The position numbers were made by a program, and so were the translations under genes. This document shows, one piece after another, positions 9,087 through 17,616 of a stretch of 64,000 nt of DNA; the stretch's first letter is position 1, and the number at the start of each line of letters is the position of its first letter. The notes under the pieces are model-generated. The model was not told the DNA's origin, did not search any database, and saw only the letters and a list, made by a program, of their open reading frames with translations. Origin of the DNA: Streptomyces bambusae (lineage in GTDB: Bacteria; Actinomycetota; Actinomycetes; Streptomycetales; Streptomycetaceae); the NCBI RefSeq assembly GCF_020532645.1, contig NZ_JAJAUZ010000023.1, forward strand, positions 1 to 64,000, in the 5' to 3' direction.

Positions 9087-10163
9087 TCAGGCCCGGGCGT
9101 ACTGGCCCGGCGTACGGATCTCCGCGCCCAGCTCGCGGGCGGCGCGGCGGGCCCAGTGCGGGTCGCGCAGCAGCTCGCGGCCCAGCAGGACGGCGTCGGC
9201 CTCTCCGTTCGCCAGGATCTTCTCCGCCTGTGCGGAGCCGGTGATCAGGCCGACGGCTCCCACCGGCAGGTCGGTCTCCTGCTTGACCCGGGCCGCGAAC
9301 GGCACCTGGTAGCCGGGCCCCACCGGGATCGGCACCCGCGCCGCGTTGCCGCCGCTGGAGACGTCGAGCAGGTCCACGCCGTGCCCGTGCAGCAGCCCGG
9401 CCAGCCGGACGGTGTCGTCGGCGGTCCAGCCGGCGCCGTCGAGCCAGTCGGTGGCCGAAACGCGGAAGAAGAGCGGCAGGTCCGAGGGCCACGCGCTGCG
9501 CACCGCGTCGACGACCTCCAGGGCGAAGCGGGTGCGGTTCTCGAAGGAGCCGCCGTACGCGTCGGTGCGGCGGTTGCTGTGCGGGGAGAGGAACTCGCCG
9601 ATCAGGTAGCCGTGCGCGCCGTGCACCTCGGCCACCCGGAAGCCGGCCGCCAGGGCCCGGCGGGCGGCCGCCGCGAACTGCTCGACGATCACGGTCATCT
9701 CACCGGTCGTCAGCTCCTGCGGCACCGGGTGGCCCTCGTCGAACGCCAGCGGGCTGGGTCCGACCGGCTGCCAGCCGTGCTCCTGCGGGCCCACCGGACG
9801 CCCGCCCCGCCAGGGCCGGTCGGTCGACCCCTTCCGGCCGCTGTGGCCCAGCTGGATGCCCGGCACGGTGCCCTGCTCGCGCAGGAACCCGGTGATCCGG
9901 CGCAGCGCCGCGGCCTGGTCGTCGTTCCACAGGCCGAGGTCGTACGGGGAGATGCGGCCCTCGGGGGCGACGGCGGTGGCCTCCTGGAGGATCAGGCCCG
10001 TGCCGCCGGCGGCGCGGGCCGCGTAGTGTGCGAAGTGCCAGTCGGTCGCCACTCCGGCGGCCGTGCCGGCCGGTTCCGCGGAGTACTGGCACATGGGCGC
10101 CATCCATGCGCGGTTCGGCGCGGTGACCGACCGCAGGGCGTAGGGCTCGAAGAGGGCGCTCAT
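9087..10163 (-). CDS. NADH:flavin oxidoreductase, old yellow enzyme family (YqjM-like)
   Basis: A 358-residue FMN-dependent ene-reductase. It begins with the OYE barrel and carries the YqjM-type MCQY motif (Cys25, Tyr27) that tunes the flavin, a substrate-binding histidine in QLGHSGRKG, and the FMN-phosphate region GLITGSAQAE. Such enzymes reduce activated C=C bonds with NAD(P)H and detoxify electrophiles. It is divergent from an ArsR-type repressor gene, and two perfect inverted repeats lie in the shared 177-base gap, so repression relieved by an electrophile or metal is a reasonable inference. Confidence 0.94.
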   Translation of the reverse strand: MSALFEPYALRSVTAPNRAWMAPMCQYSAEPAGTAAGVATDWHFAHYAARAAGGTGLILQEATAVAPEGRISPYDLGLWNDDQAAALRRITGFLREQGTVPGIQLGHSGRKGSTDRPWRGGRPVGPQEHGWQPVGPSPLAFDEGHPVPQELTTGEMTVIVEQFAAAARRALAAGFRVAEVHGAHGYLIGEFLSPHSNRRTDAYGGSFENRTRFALEVVDAVRSAWPSDLPLFFRVSATDWLDGAGWTADDTVRLAGLLHGHGVDLLDVSSGGNAARVPIPVGPGYQVPFAARVKQETDLPVGAVGLITGSAQAEKILANGEADAVLLGRELLRDPHWARRAARELGAEIRTPGQYARA

Positions 10164-10214
10164 GGCGGCAGGCTCCGTTCTCGCCCGGCGGCTGACGCGC
10201 CGGTGCGGCGATTG

Positions 10215-10234
10215 AGTACGAGAAGGATCGTACT
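10215..10234. promoter_or_regulatory. Inverted repeat operator 1, OYE-ArsR intergenic region
   Basis: AGTACGA at 10215-10221 and TCGTACT at 10228-10234 form a perfect 7-base inverted repeat with a 6-base spacer. It lies in the gap between the divergent old yellow enzyme and ArsR-like genes and is the likely repressor site. Confidence 0.75.
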
Positions 10235-10249
10235 ACGAAGGTTCTCGAA

Positions 10250-10267
10250 GTACGAGGGATCTCGTAC
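10250..10267. promoter_or_regulatory. Inverted repeat operator 2, OYE-ArsR intergenic region
   Basis: GTACGAG at 10250-10256 and CTCGTAC at 10261-10267 form a perfect inverted repeat with a 4-base spacer. It shares the TACGA half-site with operator 1, centred 34 bases away (about three helical turns), consistent with two repressor dimers on one DNA face. Confidence 0.75.
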
Positions 10268-10340
10268 GATGGGATCCGGGAGCCGGTACGGGCACACCGA
10301 CGCGGGCGCGCGGCGGCTCACAAGCGAGCGGAGAGAGCGG

Positions 10341-10685
10341 ATGACGGAACAGGCGGCCCACCGGGCGCTCGCCCACCCCGAACCGGGCGGCATCCGCCTC
10401 GAAGACGTGCTGCACGCACTCTCCGACCCGGTCCGGCTGGGGATCGTGCGCCGGCTCGCGGACGCGCCGGACGCCCTCGCCTGCTCCGCGTTCGACGTCC
10501 CGGTCACCAAGTCGACGAGCACGCACCACTTCCGGGTGCTGCGCGAGAGCGGCGTGGTCCGCCAGACCTACCGGGGCACCGCCAAGCTCAACGCCCTGCG
10601 CCGTGCCGAACTCGACGCCCTGTTCCCGGGCTTGCTGGACCACGTCCTCGCCGCCGCGGACGCCGAGGACACCCGCCGGGCGTGA
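10341..10685 (+). CDS. ArsR-family winged-helix transcriptional repressor
   Basis: A 114-residue winged helix-turn-helix protein beginning at an ATG with GAGAGAG upstream. The ArsR fold is visible: LHALSDPVRLGIVRRL, then the recognition helix TKSTSTHHFRVLRESGVV and a short wing. The classical metal-binding cysteines on the recognition helix (ELCVCD) are absent; the only cysteine is in LACSAFDV near residue 53, so a non-metal ligand or redox signal is likely. It is divergent from the old yellow enzyme gene and probably represses both from the paired inverted repeats. Confidence 0.9.
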   Translation: MTEQAAHRALAHPEPGGIRLEDVLHALSDPVRLGIVRRLADAPDALACSAFDVPVTKSTSTHHFRVLRESGVVRQTYRGTAKLNALRRAELDALFPGLLDHVLAAADAEDTRRA

Positions 10686-10701
10686 GGCACGGGCGCGCCC
10701 G

Positions 10702-12078
10702 TCAGCCCGCCGCCGGCGGCAGCCCGGCCGCCGTCAGCAGCCCCGGCCAGTCCGGGATCTTGACGGATCGGCGGCCCAGCGAGAGCCCCAGGGCCGCCTC
10801 CGCGGCCTCGATGCCCAGCCAGCCCTGCCACGGCACCGGGTGCGCGCCCGCGGCCCGCAGCCCGGCCACCGGGTCGGCGGCCACCGGCCGGGCGGCCAGC
10901 CGCGCGGCGTCCGCCAGCAGGGAGCCGGCCGTCTCCTTCGCGCACGGCCGGTTGGTCCCGATGACCCCCGTGGGACCCCGCTTGATCCAGCCGGCCACGT
11001 ACTCGCCCTCCGACGGCACCCCGTCGCGCAGCACCCGGCCCGCCGCGTGCGGCACCGTGCAGGTGCGCTCGTCGAACGGCAGCCCGGGCAGCGGCACCCC
11101 CTGGTAGCCCACCGACCGCAGCACCAGCTGGGCGGGCACGTCCTCGAACCGGCCGGTGCCCGTCACCCCGCCGCGCCCGTCCGGCACGGTCCGCTCGAAC
11201 CGCACCCCCGCAACCCGTCCGGCCCCGTCGTCCAGGACCTCCACCGGGCGCAGGAAGAACCGCAGTCCGATCCGGCGCTCCCCGGGCGGCAGCGGTCCGG
11301 CCGGAGCGGCGCCGGCCCAGCCGCGCAGCACCTCCACGTTCCGCCGGTTCACCGCCGGCAGCGGCGCCGAGGGGTCCGCGTACGCCGGGTCGAGGGCCAG
11401 CTCGGCCGGGTCGACCGTGACCGCCACGCCGGGCAGGCCGCCGAGTTCGCGCAGCTCCTTCGTGGTGAACTTGCCCGCCGACGGGCCGCGCCGGGCCACC
11501 ATCGAGACCTCCCGCACCCCGCTCCCGGCGAGCGCGCCGAGCGCCGGCTGCGGCATGTCGGTGGGGCTGAGGTCGGCCGCGCCGCGGGCCAGGATCCGGG
11601 TCACGTCCACCGCCACGTTCCCCGCCCCGACGACCACGGCCGAGGTCGCCTTGCCGAGCCCGAAGGCGTCGCCCGCCGCGTCCGGATGGGCGCTGTACCA
11701 GGACACGAACGCGGTCGCAGAGCGCACCCCGGCCAGGTCCTCGCCGGGGATGCCCAGCCGCCGGTCCCGGGCCGCGCCCACGCAGTACACCACCGCGTGG
11801 TACAGCTCCAGCAGCCGCTCGGGACCGAGGTGCGGGCCGCCCACCTCGACGTTGCCGAGGAAGCGGATCCGCTCGTCCTCCAGCACCGTGCGCAGGTTCC
11901 CCTGCAGGGACTTGATCTTCTCGTGGTCCGGGGCCACGCCGTAGCGCACCAGCCCGTACGGGCACGGCAGCCGGTCCAGCACGTCGACCCGCACGTCCGG
12001 CACGGTGCGCTGCTGGACGAGGGTCTGGGCGGTGTAGACCCCGCTCGGGCCCGAACCGACGACGGCGACACGAAGCAC
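10702..12078 (-). CDS. FAD-dependent ferredoxin-NADP+ reductase, FprA-like
   Basis: About 458 residues, similar to mycobacterial FprA and adrenodoxin reductases. An FAD Rossmann motif at the N-terminus (VAVVGSGPSGVYTAQTL) is followed by RYGVAPDHEKIKSLQ, a NADP-binding Rossmann fold (VVVGAGNVAVDVTRIL, middle) and the C-terminal GWIKRGPTGVIGTNR signature. It passes electrons between NADPH and ferredoxins, for example for P450s. The GTG at 12078 is chosen over the ATG 33 bases upstream because GGAAGGAG lies 8 bases before it and the family begins right at the Rossmann strand. Confidence 0.93.
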   Translation of the reverse strand: MLRVAVVGSGPSGVYTAQTLVQQRTVPDVRVDVLDRLPCPYGLVRYGVAPDHEKIKSLQGNLRTVLEDERIRFLGNVEVGGPHLGPERLLELYHAVVYCVGAARDRRLGIPGEDLAGVRSATAFVSWYSAHPDAAGDAFGLGKATSAVVVGAGNVAVDVTRILARGAADLSPTDMPQPALGALAGSGVREVSMVARRGPSAGKFTTKELRELGGLPGVAVTVDPAELALDPAYADPSAPLPAVNRRNVEVLRGWAGAAPAGPLPPGERRIGLRFFLRPVEVLDDGAGRVAGVRFERTVPDGRGGVTGTGRFEDVPAQLVLRSVGYQGVPLPGLPFDERTCTVPHAAGRVLRDGVPSEGEYVAGWIKRGPTGVIGTNRPCAKETAGSLLADAARLAARPVAADPVAGLRAAGAHPVPWQGWLGIEAAEAALGLSLGRRSVKIPDWPGLLTAAGLPPAAG

Positions 12079-12131
12079 GGCCGTGCTCCTTCCGCAGGGT
12101 GCCTTCAGCATGCCACCGGGGCGGTGGCGCG

Positions 12132-12773
12132 TCAGCCCATGGCGCGCATCCGGCTGATCTCGGCGGTCTGCTGGGCGACCACATCCGTCGCCATCTCCTC
12201 CACGGCCACGTTGTTCCCACCGGACAGCGCCTCGCCGGCCATCGTCACCGCGCCCTCGTGGTGGGCGATCATGAGGGCGAGGAACTGCCGGTCGAACTCC
12301 GCGCCGCGGGCCGCCTTGAGCCGGCCGAGCTGCTCCGCGGTGGCCATGCCCGGCATCGCATGGTCGTGGCCGGCCGCGCCGGGGTCGGCCGGGTGCGCCG
12401 ACTGCCAGCCCTCCATCGCCCCGATCTCCGGCTTCTGAGCCGCGGCGATCCGCTCGGCCAGTCGCTTGACCTGCGTCGAGGCGGCCCGTCCGGGGGCCAG
12501 CGCGGTCATCGTCAGGGCCTGCCGGTGGTGCTCGATCATGCGCCGGACGTACTGGTGGTCCGCGGCGTTGGGGGAGTCGTCGGGCAGCTCCTTCGCGGCC
12601 TCCCCGGGGGTGAGGGTGCGGGACTTCTCGCCGGGCTTGCCGGGGGCGATCACCCTGGCCCCGCCGGTCGGCTCCGGGTCCGCGGCCCGGTCGCCGCTCT
12701 CCTCGCAGCCGGCGAGGGCGAGGGCCAGCAGAGCGGCCGCCAGGGTCTGGGCGAGACGACGGTGGATCGGCAA
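12132..12773 (-). CDS. DUF305 lipoprotein
   Basis: About 213 residues. A lipoprotein signal peptide ends in a LALAGC lipobox (Cys about residue 23), so the mature protein is anchored to the outer face of the membrane. Two ferritin-like DUF305 motifs, MIEHHRQALTM and LMIAHHEGAVTMA, carry paired histidines probably used for metal binding. The TTG at 12773 is preferred: GGAGGAG sits just upstream and it gives a normal-length signal peptide. An ATG at 12806 would lengthen the N-terminus with acidic residues, unusual before a signal peptide. It is divergent from the LVIVD-repeat gene, and the pair probably acts together outside the cell. Confidence 0.88.
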   Translation of the reverse strand: MPIHRRLAQTLAAALLALALAGCEESGDRAADPEPTGGARVIAPGKPGEKSRTLTPGEAAKELPDDSPNAADHQYVRRMIEHHRQALTMTALAPGRAASTQVKRLAERIAAAQKPEIGAMEGWQSAHPADPGAAGHDHAMPGMATAEQLGRLKAARGAEFDRQFLALMIAHHEGAVTMAGEALSGGNNVAVEEMATDVVAQQTAEISRMRAMG

Positions 12774-12924
12774 CGCGTCCTCCTCCGGTGCGTGACGTTC
12801 CGTCATGTGAACGCCGCGCAAGGTCTTTTCACACCACTATTGCCATGCACATGACCGGGACCATACTGCCGTGGGTGACGCTCAGTCTTCCGTTCCCACC
12901 AGGAACGGATCAAGGGAGGGCACA

Positions 12925-14397
12925 GTGACTTCGTTGCACAACACCCCGGTGCGGCGCCGGCGCGCCGCGGCGGCGGCCGCCGCGGCCGGTCTGCTCGCGA
13001 CACTCCTCGCGGCCGGACCGGCGGCGGCCACCCCCGACCCCGGTGACGGGCCGGCCGTCCGCAAGACCGGCCCCGGGGCGGCCGCCGCGGCCCGGGCCGC
13101 CGTCGAGGCCGGCGACATCCCCGGCCAGGACCAGGTCGTCCACAGCGCCAACATCGAGCACGTGGCGGAGATGCCCAAGGGCGCCCTCAAGGGCATCAAC
13201 ACCGACCTCGCCTTCCAGGGCCGGTACGCCTACGCCGGCAACTACGACGGCTTCGTCATCTGGGACATCAGCCGCCCCAAGAGCCCGAAGATCGTCAGCG
13301 AGGTGCTCTGCCCCGGCGGCCAGAACGACATCTCCGTCTCCGGCGACCTCCTCTTCCTGTCCACCGACTCGTCGCGCAGCGACAACTCCTGCAACAGCGT
13401 CTCCCAGCCCGCCACCGAGAAATCCTCCTGGGAGGGCATCAAGGTCTTCGACATCAGCGACAAGACGAACCCGAAGTACGTCGCCGCCGTCGAGACCAAC
13501 TGCGGCTCCCACACCCACACCCTGGTGCCCGGCGGCCGTGACGTCTACCTGTACGTCTCCTCCTACAGCCCCAACGACGCCTTCCCCGACTGCAAGCCCC
13601 CGCACGACGGCATCTCCGTCGTCAAGGTCCCCCGGCACGCCCCCGAGCGGGCGGCCGTGGTCGGCTTCCCGGTCCTCTTCCCGGACGGCGGCAACCCCGG
13701 CACCCCGACCGTCTCCAAGACCACCGGCTGCCACGACATCACCGTGTTCCCCTCGAAGAAGCTCGCCGCCGGCGCCTGCATGGGCGACGGCATCATCTTC
13801 GACATCAGCCGGCCCGAGCAGCCGCGGGTGATCGACCGCGTCCGGGACGACGTGAACTTCGCGTTCTGGCACTCCGCCACCTTCAGCGAGAACGGCTCCA
13901 AGGTGGTCTTCACCGACGAGCTCGGCGGCGGCGTAGGCGCCACCTGCAACGAGGCCACCGGCCCGAACCGCGGCGCGGACGGCATCTACGCCATCACCGG
14001 CCGCGGCGACCAGCGACGGCTCGCCTTCCGCGGCTACTACAAGATCGACCGGTACCAGGCGGACACCGAGAACTGCGTCGCCCACAACGGCTCGCTGATC
14101 CCCGTCCGCGGCCGCGACATCATGGTCCAGGCCTGGTACCAGGGCGGCATCTCGGTCTTCGACTTCACCGACCCGGCCCGCGCCCACGAGATCGGCTGGT
14201 TCGAGCGCGGCCCGATCAGCACCGACACCCTCAGCCTCGGCGGCTCGTGGTCCGCGTACTACTACAACGGCCACATCTACTCCAACGACATCGCCAAGGG
14301 CTTCGACGTCCTGAAGATCAACGACCGGCGCACCGACAGCGCCCGCCACGTGCGCCTGGACCGCCTCAACGCCCAGACGCAGCCCGACTACCGCTGA
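12925..14397 (+). CDS. Secreted LVIVD-repeat beta-propeller protein
   Basis: About 490 residues starting at a GTG with GGGAGGG upstream. An Arg-rich start followed by an Ala/Leu stretch and an AAA cleavage site (about residues 9-35) forms a signal peptide. The body has repeated blade motifs such as YAYAGNYDGFVIWDIS, GIKVFDISDKTNP, GIIFDISRPEQPRVID and GISVFDFTDPARAHEIG, typical of LVIVD propellers. Eight or so cysteines in the mature part suggest disulfides, fitting an extracytoplasmic location. No enzymatic motif is visible. It is divergent from the DUF305 lipoprotein gene with about 150 bases between starts, and its 3' end overlaps the convergent TetR gene by 32 bases. Confidence 0.88.
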   Translation: MTSLHNTPVRRRRAAAAAAAAGLLATLLAAGPAAATPDPGDGPAVRKTGPGAAAAARAAVEAGDIPGQDQVVHSANIEHVAEMPKGALKGINTDLAFQGRYAYAGNYDGFVIWDISRPKSPKIVSEVLCPGGQNDISVSGDLLFLSTDSSRSDNSCNSVSQPATEKSSWEGIKVFDISDKTNPKYVAAVETNCGSHTHTLVPGGRDVYLYVSSYSPNDAFPDCKPPHDGISVVKVPRHAPERAAVVGFPVLFPDGGNPGTPTVSKTTGCHDITVFPSKKLAAGACMGDGIIFDISRPEQPRVIDRVRDDVNFAFWHSATFSENGSKVVFTDELGGGVGATCNEATGPNRGADGIYAITGRGDQRRLAFRGYYKIDRYQADTENCVAHNGSLIPVRGRDIMVQAWYQGGISVFDFTDPARAHEIGWFERGPISTDTLSLGGSWSAYYYNGHIYSNDIAKGFDVLKINDRRTDSARHVRLDRLNAQTQPDYR

Positions 14398-15010
14398 CCC
14401 GGGACCCCCGGCAGCCCCGCAGTATCCCCAACCACCGGCCCGCCTCCAGCCCGTACCGCTGGAACAGCTCGGCCCGCAGCGTCTGCGCCGGCATCGGCGC
14501 CCCCGGCAGCAGCACCGCGAACACCGCACCCATCAACAGGGCCCGCAGCAGCGCGTAGTCGGCATCCGGATCCGCCGAGCCGTACCGCTCCACCGTGTCC
14601 CGCAGCAGCTCTGCCAGCCGCTGCTGCTCCGGGCACTGCACGAAACCCTCCGCGGACAGGATCCCCGCCATGTGCGTGCGCAGGAGCAGCGGATGCTCCG
14701 CCGCGAGCCCCAGGACCGCGTCGATCGCCCGGGCCAGCCGCTCCCGCCCGTCCTCGGTCCGCGGCTCCCGCTCCAGCGCCTCGTGCAGGGTCCGGTGCAT
14801 CAGCCGGTGCACCGCCGACTGCAGCAGCTGGCGCTTCCCGGGAAAGTAGTACGAGACCAGACCGCGGGCGGCACCCGCCCGGTCCGCGATGTCCGCGAGG
14901 GTCGTCGCCTCGTAACCGCGCTCCGCCACGAGTTCCACCGTGGCCTGGAGGAGCCGCTCACGGGAACGCCTCCGCAAATCCTCATTGACCGATGCGCTGC
15001 GCGGGGACAT
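14366..15010 (-). CDS. TetR/AcrR-family regulator
   Basis: A 214-residue TetR regulator. The N-terminal helix-turn-helix (about residues 15-60) contains LLQATVELVAERGYEATTLADIADRAGAARGLVSYYF in pieces typical of the family, followed by an all-helical ligand-binding domain. The ATG at 15010 has AGGAG nine bases upstream. A near-perfect inverted repeat, ACTGGCT-N3-AGCCAAT, lies just before the ribosome site, where bound TetR would block its own promoter. The gene overlaps the 3' end of the LVIVD gene on the opposite strand. The target beyond itself could be the adjacent PAP2 phosphatase, but that is a guess. Confidence 0.93.
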   Translation of the reverse strand: MSPRSASVNEDLRRRSRERLLQATVELVAERGYEATTLADIADRAGAARGLVSYYFPGKRQLLQSAVHRLMHRTLHEALEREPRTEDGRERLARAIDAVLGLAAEHPLLLRTHMAGILSAEGFVQCPEQQRLAELLRDTVERYGSADPDADYALLRALLMGAVFAVLLPGAPMPAQTLRAELFQRYGLEAGRWLGILRGCRGSRVSGSRAASGR

Positions 15011-15026
15011 GCTTACTCCTGCGTTG

Positions 15027-15043
15027 ACTGGCTCCCAGCCAAT
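15027..15043. promoter_or_regulatory. Candidate TetR autoregulatory operator
   Basis: ACTGGCT at 15027-15033 and AGCCAAT at 15037-15043 form an inverted repeat with one mismatch and a 3-base spacer. It lies 17 bases upstream of the TetR start codon, beside an AT-rich TATATT that could be the -10 box on the minus strand. Confidence 0.6.
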
Positions 15044-15150
15044 ATACTCAGCGCACCCGGTGGCGGTGCACCCGATACCGCTCCGGACGGCAGCCGGTCG
15101 CCGTGCTGGGCGACGCGGGGGATCGCCCAGCACCGGCACCGGCCTGCCGC

Positions 15151-15810
15151 TCACCGCACCGGAGCCGCGCCGGCCGGGGCCCTGCCGGCAGCGGCCCACG
15201 CAGCGGCGGCGGCCGCGAGCGCGACCCCCAGCAGCCAGCCGCCCAGCACGTCCGACGGCCAGTGCACCCCCAGGTAGACCCGGGTCCAGCCCACCCCCAG
15301 CACCGAGACCACGACCACCGCCACGGCGATCCGGCCCGGCGGCCGCACCCCGCCCTGCGGCACGCCCCACAGCACCAGCGCGCACACCACCGCGGCGGTC
15401 ATCGCATGGCCCGACGGATAGGCCGCGTAGTCCGCCGAGTCCACCGGGTCCGGCCACTGCGGGCGCTCCCGGCCCAGCAGCGCCTTCAGCCCCTGGCTCA
15501 CGGCCGTCGACACCGCCGTGGCCACCGCCACCGCCAGCGCGGCCCGCCGGGCACCGCGCACCAGCAGCCATCCGCACAGCACCAGCGCCAACGCCCGCAT
15601 CGTCCACGGGTCCCAGACCCAGTCGCTCAGCACCCGGTTGACCCGCACCGTCGCCGGATGCGCCACCGCGTCCCGGTGCAGGGCCTCCGAGAGCCGCCGG
15701 TCGGCGCGCAGCAGCGGCGGCCAGGCGAGCGCGACGAGCACGGTCAGCACGGCCGCGGGCACGGCGCACGCGATGACGGTCCACCAGTGCGGGGCGGCGG
15801 GAGAACGCAT
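15151..15810 (-). CDS. PAP2-family membrane phosphatase
   Basis: About 219 residues with five or six hydrophobic helices. The three PAP2 phosphatase motifs are present in order: KALLGRERP, YPSGHAM (catalytic His) and GWTRVYLGVHWPSDVLGG. Such enzymes dephosphorylate lipid phosphates such as undecaprenyl pyrophosphate or phosphatidic acid, with the active site on the outer membrane face. The ATG at 15810 is preceded by AGGA ten bases upstream; an earlier in-frame Met would add nine residues. It lies upstream of the TetR gene on the same strand. Confidence 0.92.
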   Translation of the reverse strand: MRSPAAPHWWTVIACAVPAAVLTVLVALAWPPLLRADRRLSEALHRDAVAHPATVRVNRVLSDWVWDPWTMRALALVLCGWLLVRGARRAALAVAVATAVSTAVSQGLKALLGRERPQWPDPVDSADYAAYPSGHAMTAAVVCALVLWGVPQGGVRPPGRIAVAVVVVSVLGVGWTRVYLGVHWPSDVLGGWLLGVALAAAAAAWAAAGRAPAGAAPVR

Positions 15811-15892
15811 GCCCGGGATCCTGGCACAGGCCGCCACGCCGCGTGCGCACGGCGCGGGAACGCGCGCCCGGCCGCGCCCCGGAAACGGGGTT

Positions 15893-15937
15893 CAGGACAG
15901 CGCGCTCAGGACCGCGCGCTCAGGACAGCGCGCTCAG
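15893..15937. repeat. 14-bp tandem repeat overlapping the M56 stop codon
   Basis: Three direct copies of CAGGAC(A/C)GCGCGCT at 15893, 15907 and 15921 are followed by a partial fourth. The stop codon of the M56 peptidase gene (minus strand, 15920-15922) lies inside the repeat, so copy-number changes would move the gene's end. Confidence 0.85.
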
Positions 15938-16855
15938 CCCCGGCACGAACGCCACCAGCAGCGGCACCGCCGGCACCAGCGCCGCGGCCGCCGTCAGCCG
16001 CAGCCGGCGCACCGCGGGCAGCCGTGCGGGCGCCGACAGCAGTCGCCGCACCCGCTGCGGCACGTGGTGGTGCGGATGCCCGCACGGGCCGAACACCCCG
16101 CGGTCCTCGTTGAGCTCCACCAGGGCCAGCGCGATCGTCAGCCGCCCGTACCGCCGCGACGCCGCGTCGTCGGCGGCCATCTCCACCAGCCGGTGCACCT
16201 CGCTGCGGAACGCCTCGAACACCGGCACCTGCGGGAACCCGTCCGCCAGCGCCCCCGAACAGTGCAGCAGCCAGTCGTGCCGGGCCACCGCATGCCCCTG
16301 CTCGTGCGCCAGCACGGCGTTGAGCTGGTCCCCCTTCAGCCGGCGCAGCGCTGCCGTGGTCACCACCAGCCGCGGCGCCGGACCCGACAGCCACCACGCA
16401 CCCGCGCGCGGCGCCTCCAGCACCACCAGCCGGGAGCCCGCCGGATCCTCCCCCGGCAGCAGCGGCGCCTTGACCAGCAGATCCGCCCGGCGCTGCCGAC
16501 GGCGGGAGCGCGCCCGCAGCACCTCGCCCGCGAGCATCTTCCCGGTCCACAGCGCGCCCGCGGCCAGCACCACCGCGGTACCCGCGGCCCACGGGCCGCC
16601 CGCGCCGAGCCCGTACGCCTCCACCACGCCGTGCGGAGCGGGCGCGAACAGCCGGCCGCGCACGGCCTGCCAGGCCGCCGACGCGCTGAGCAGCATGGAC
16701 AGGGCGAAGCACAACAACACGGCGCCGACGACGCATTGCCACACCCACAGGGCCACGACGGGTTCCCGGTCTGGCCATTCGGTGCGGGCGAGCAGGCGGG
16801 GCGCCCCGAGAGCGGTCAGGACGCCGAGCAGCAGCAGTGCGGCGGGGACCATCAT
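15920..16855 (-). CDS. M56-family (BlaR1/HtpX-like) membrane metallopeptidase
   Basis: About 311 residues. Three hydrophobic helices in the first 110 residues are followed by a cytoplasmic zinc-protease region with HEQGH (His184, His188 of this start) and a downstream glutamate in EMAADDAASRR, then a C-terminal helix. M56 proteins next to BlaI repressors sense antibiotics; no BlaI-type gene is adjacent here, so its partner would lie elsewhere. There is no obvious penicillin-binding sensor domain, and the gene is much shorter than BlaR1. Start chosen at the first of two tandem ATGs next to the first membrane helix; an upstream in-frame Met (16921) would add 22 hydrophilic residues. Confidence 0.85.
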   Translation of the reverse strand: MMVPAALLLLGVLTALGAPRLLARTEWPDREPVVALWVWQCVVGAVLLCFALSMLLSASAAWQAVRGRLFAPAPHGVVEAYGLGAGGPWAAGTAVVLAAGALWTGKMLAGEVLRARSRRRQRRADLLVKAPLLPGEDPAGSRLVVLEAPRAGAWWLSGPAPRLVVTTAALRRLKGDQLNAVLAHEQGHAVARHDWLLHCSGALADGFPQVPVFEAFRSEVHRLVEMAADDAASRRYGRLTIALALVELNEDRGVFGPCGHPHHHVPQRVRRLLSAPARLPAVRRLRLTAAAALVPAVPLLVAFVPGLSALS

Positions 16856-16964
16856 GGGCGTCAGCCTATGAGCGCACACGGCACGGAGGTACGCCCACGG
16901 CCGCCAAGTGACCGAGGACACGTTTCACCACGACCCCTTGAGGCACACCGCCCCCGTCCGCGCC

Positions 16965-17507
16965 TCACACCGTCAGCAGCATGGCGAACATCCCCATCCC
17001 CATCGCCAGCCGGCAGGCCCGCACCAGCCCGGCGGTCCGGCCCACCGCCACCGGCCCGCCGTGCCCGGCCGCGGCCGGCACCAGCCGCACCCCGGCCAGC
17101 AGCACGTAACCCGCGTAATAGAGGAGCAGCAGCCCGGTCAGCAGCGGCACCCCCGCGCTGCCGTGCCCGCCCGCCATCACCAGCGCCATGTACAGCATCG
17201 CCAGCGAGCCCACCAGGTGGTGGGCGAGATGACCGGACCCCGGCAGCGCGGCCCACGCCGAGCGGCCGGTGTGCCACAGCGCGTGCAGCGTCGCGGCGCC
17301 GAACACGGCGCCCAGCAGCCAGGCCCGCCCGGCCCCGCCCGCCGCGGCCGGGACGGCCATCGCCGCCATACCGAACGCCATCAGCGCCTCCCCGGCCGCC
17401 GCCGCCCGGTCCGCCGCCGGGCCGTCCCGCAGCCGCAGCAGGCACGACGAGCCGCTCACCGCGCACAGGACCACGAGCAGCCAGGCCGGGACCGCGGGAC
17501 CGTGCAC
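16965..17507 (-). CDS. DUF5134-like integral membrane protein
   Basis: About 180 residues with five or six predicted transmembrane helices and a central HALWHTGRSAWAALPGSGHLAHHLVGSLAMLYMA region, where several histidines line two helices. This resembles streptomycete DUF5134 proteins. The GTG at 17507 is chosen because GGGGGAGG lies six bases upstream and it opens just before the first helix; longer versions would add an Arg/Pro-rich tail. Its function is unknown; clustered membrane histidines could bind metal or haem. It is followed at 110 bases by the M56 peptidase on the same strand. Confidence 0.75.
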   Translation of the reverse strand: MHGPAVPAWLLVVLCAVSGSSCLLRLRDGPAADRAAAAGEALMAFGMAAMAVPAAAGGAGRAWLLGAVFGAATLHALWHTGRSAWAALPGSGHLAHHLVGSLAMLYMALVMAGGHGSAGVPLLTGLLLLYYAGYVLLAGVRLVPAAAGHGGPVAVGRTAGLVRACRLAMGMGMFAMLLTV

Positions 17508-17616
17508 GGCAGGCCTCCCCCTTCGAGGTGTCCGACGGGGGAAACCTGCCCGGCCGGCACCCGGGTTAGGCTCTGGGTGCACCCGTGCGCCACCGATCGG
17601 AACGGAGACCGCGTTC

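Noticed and set aside
12910..14529. A 539-codon minus-strand frame opposite the LVIVD gene
   Set aside because: It mirrors the codon bias of the plus-strand gene, is Val/Gly/Ala/Asp-rich and shows no conserved motif or ribosome site.
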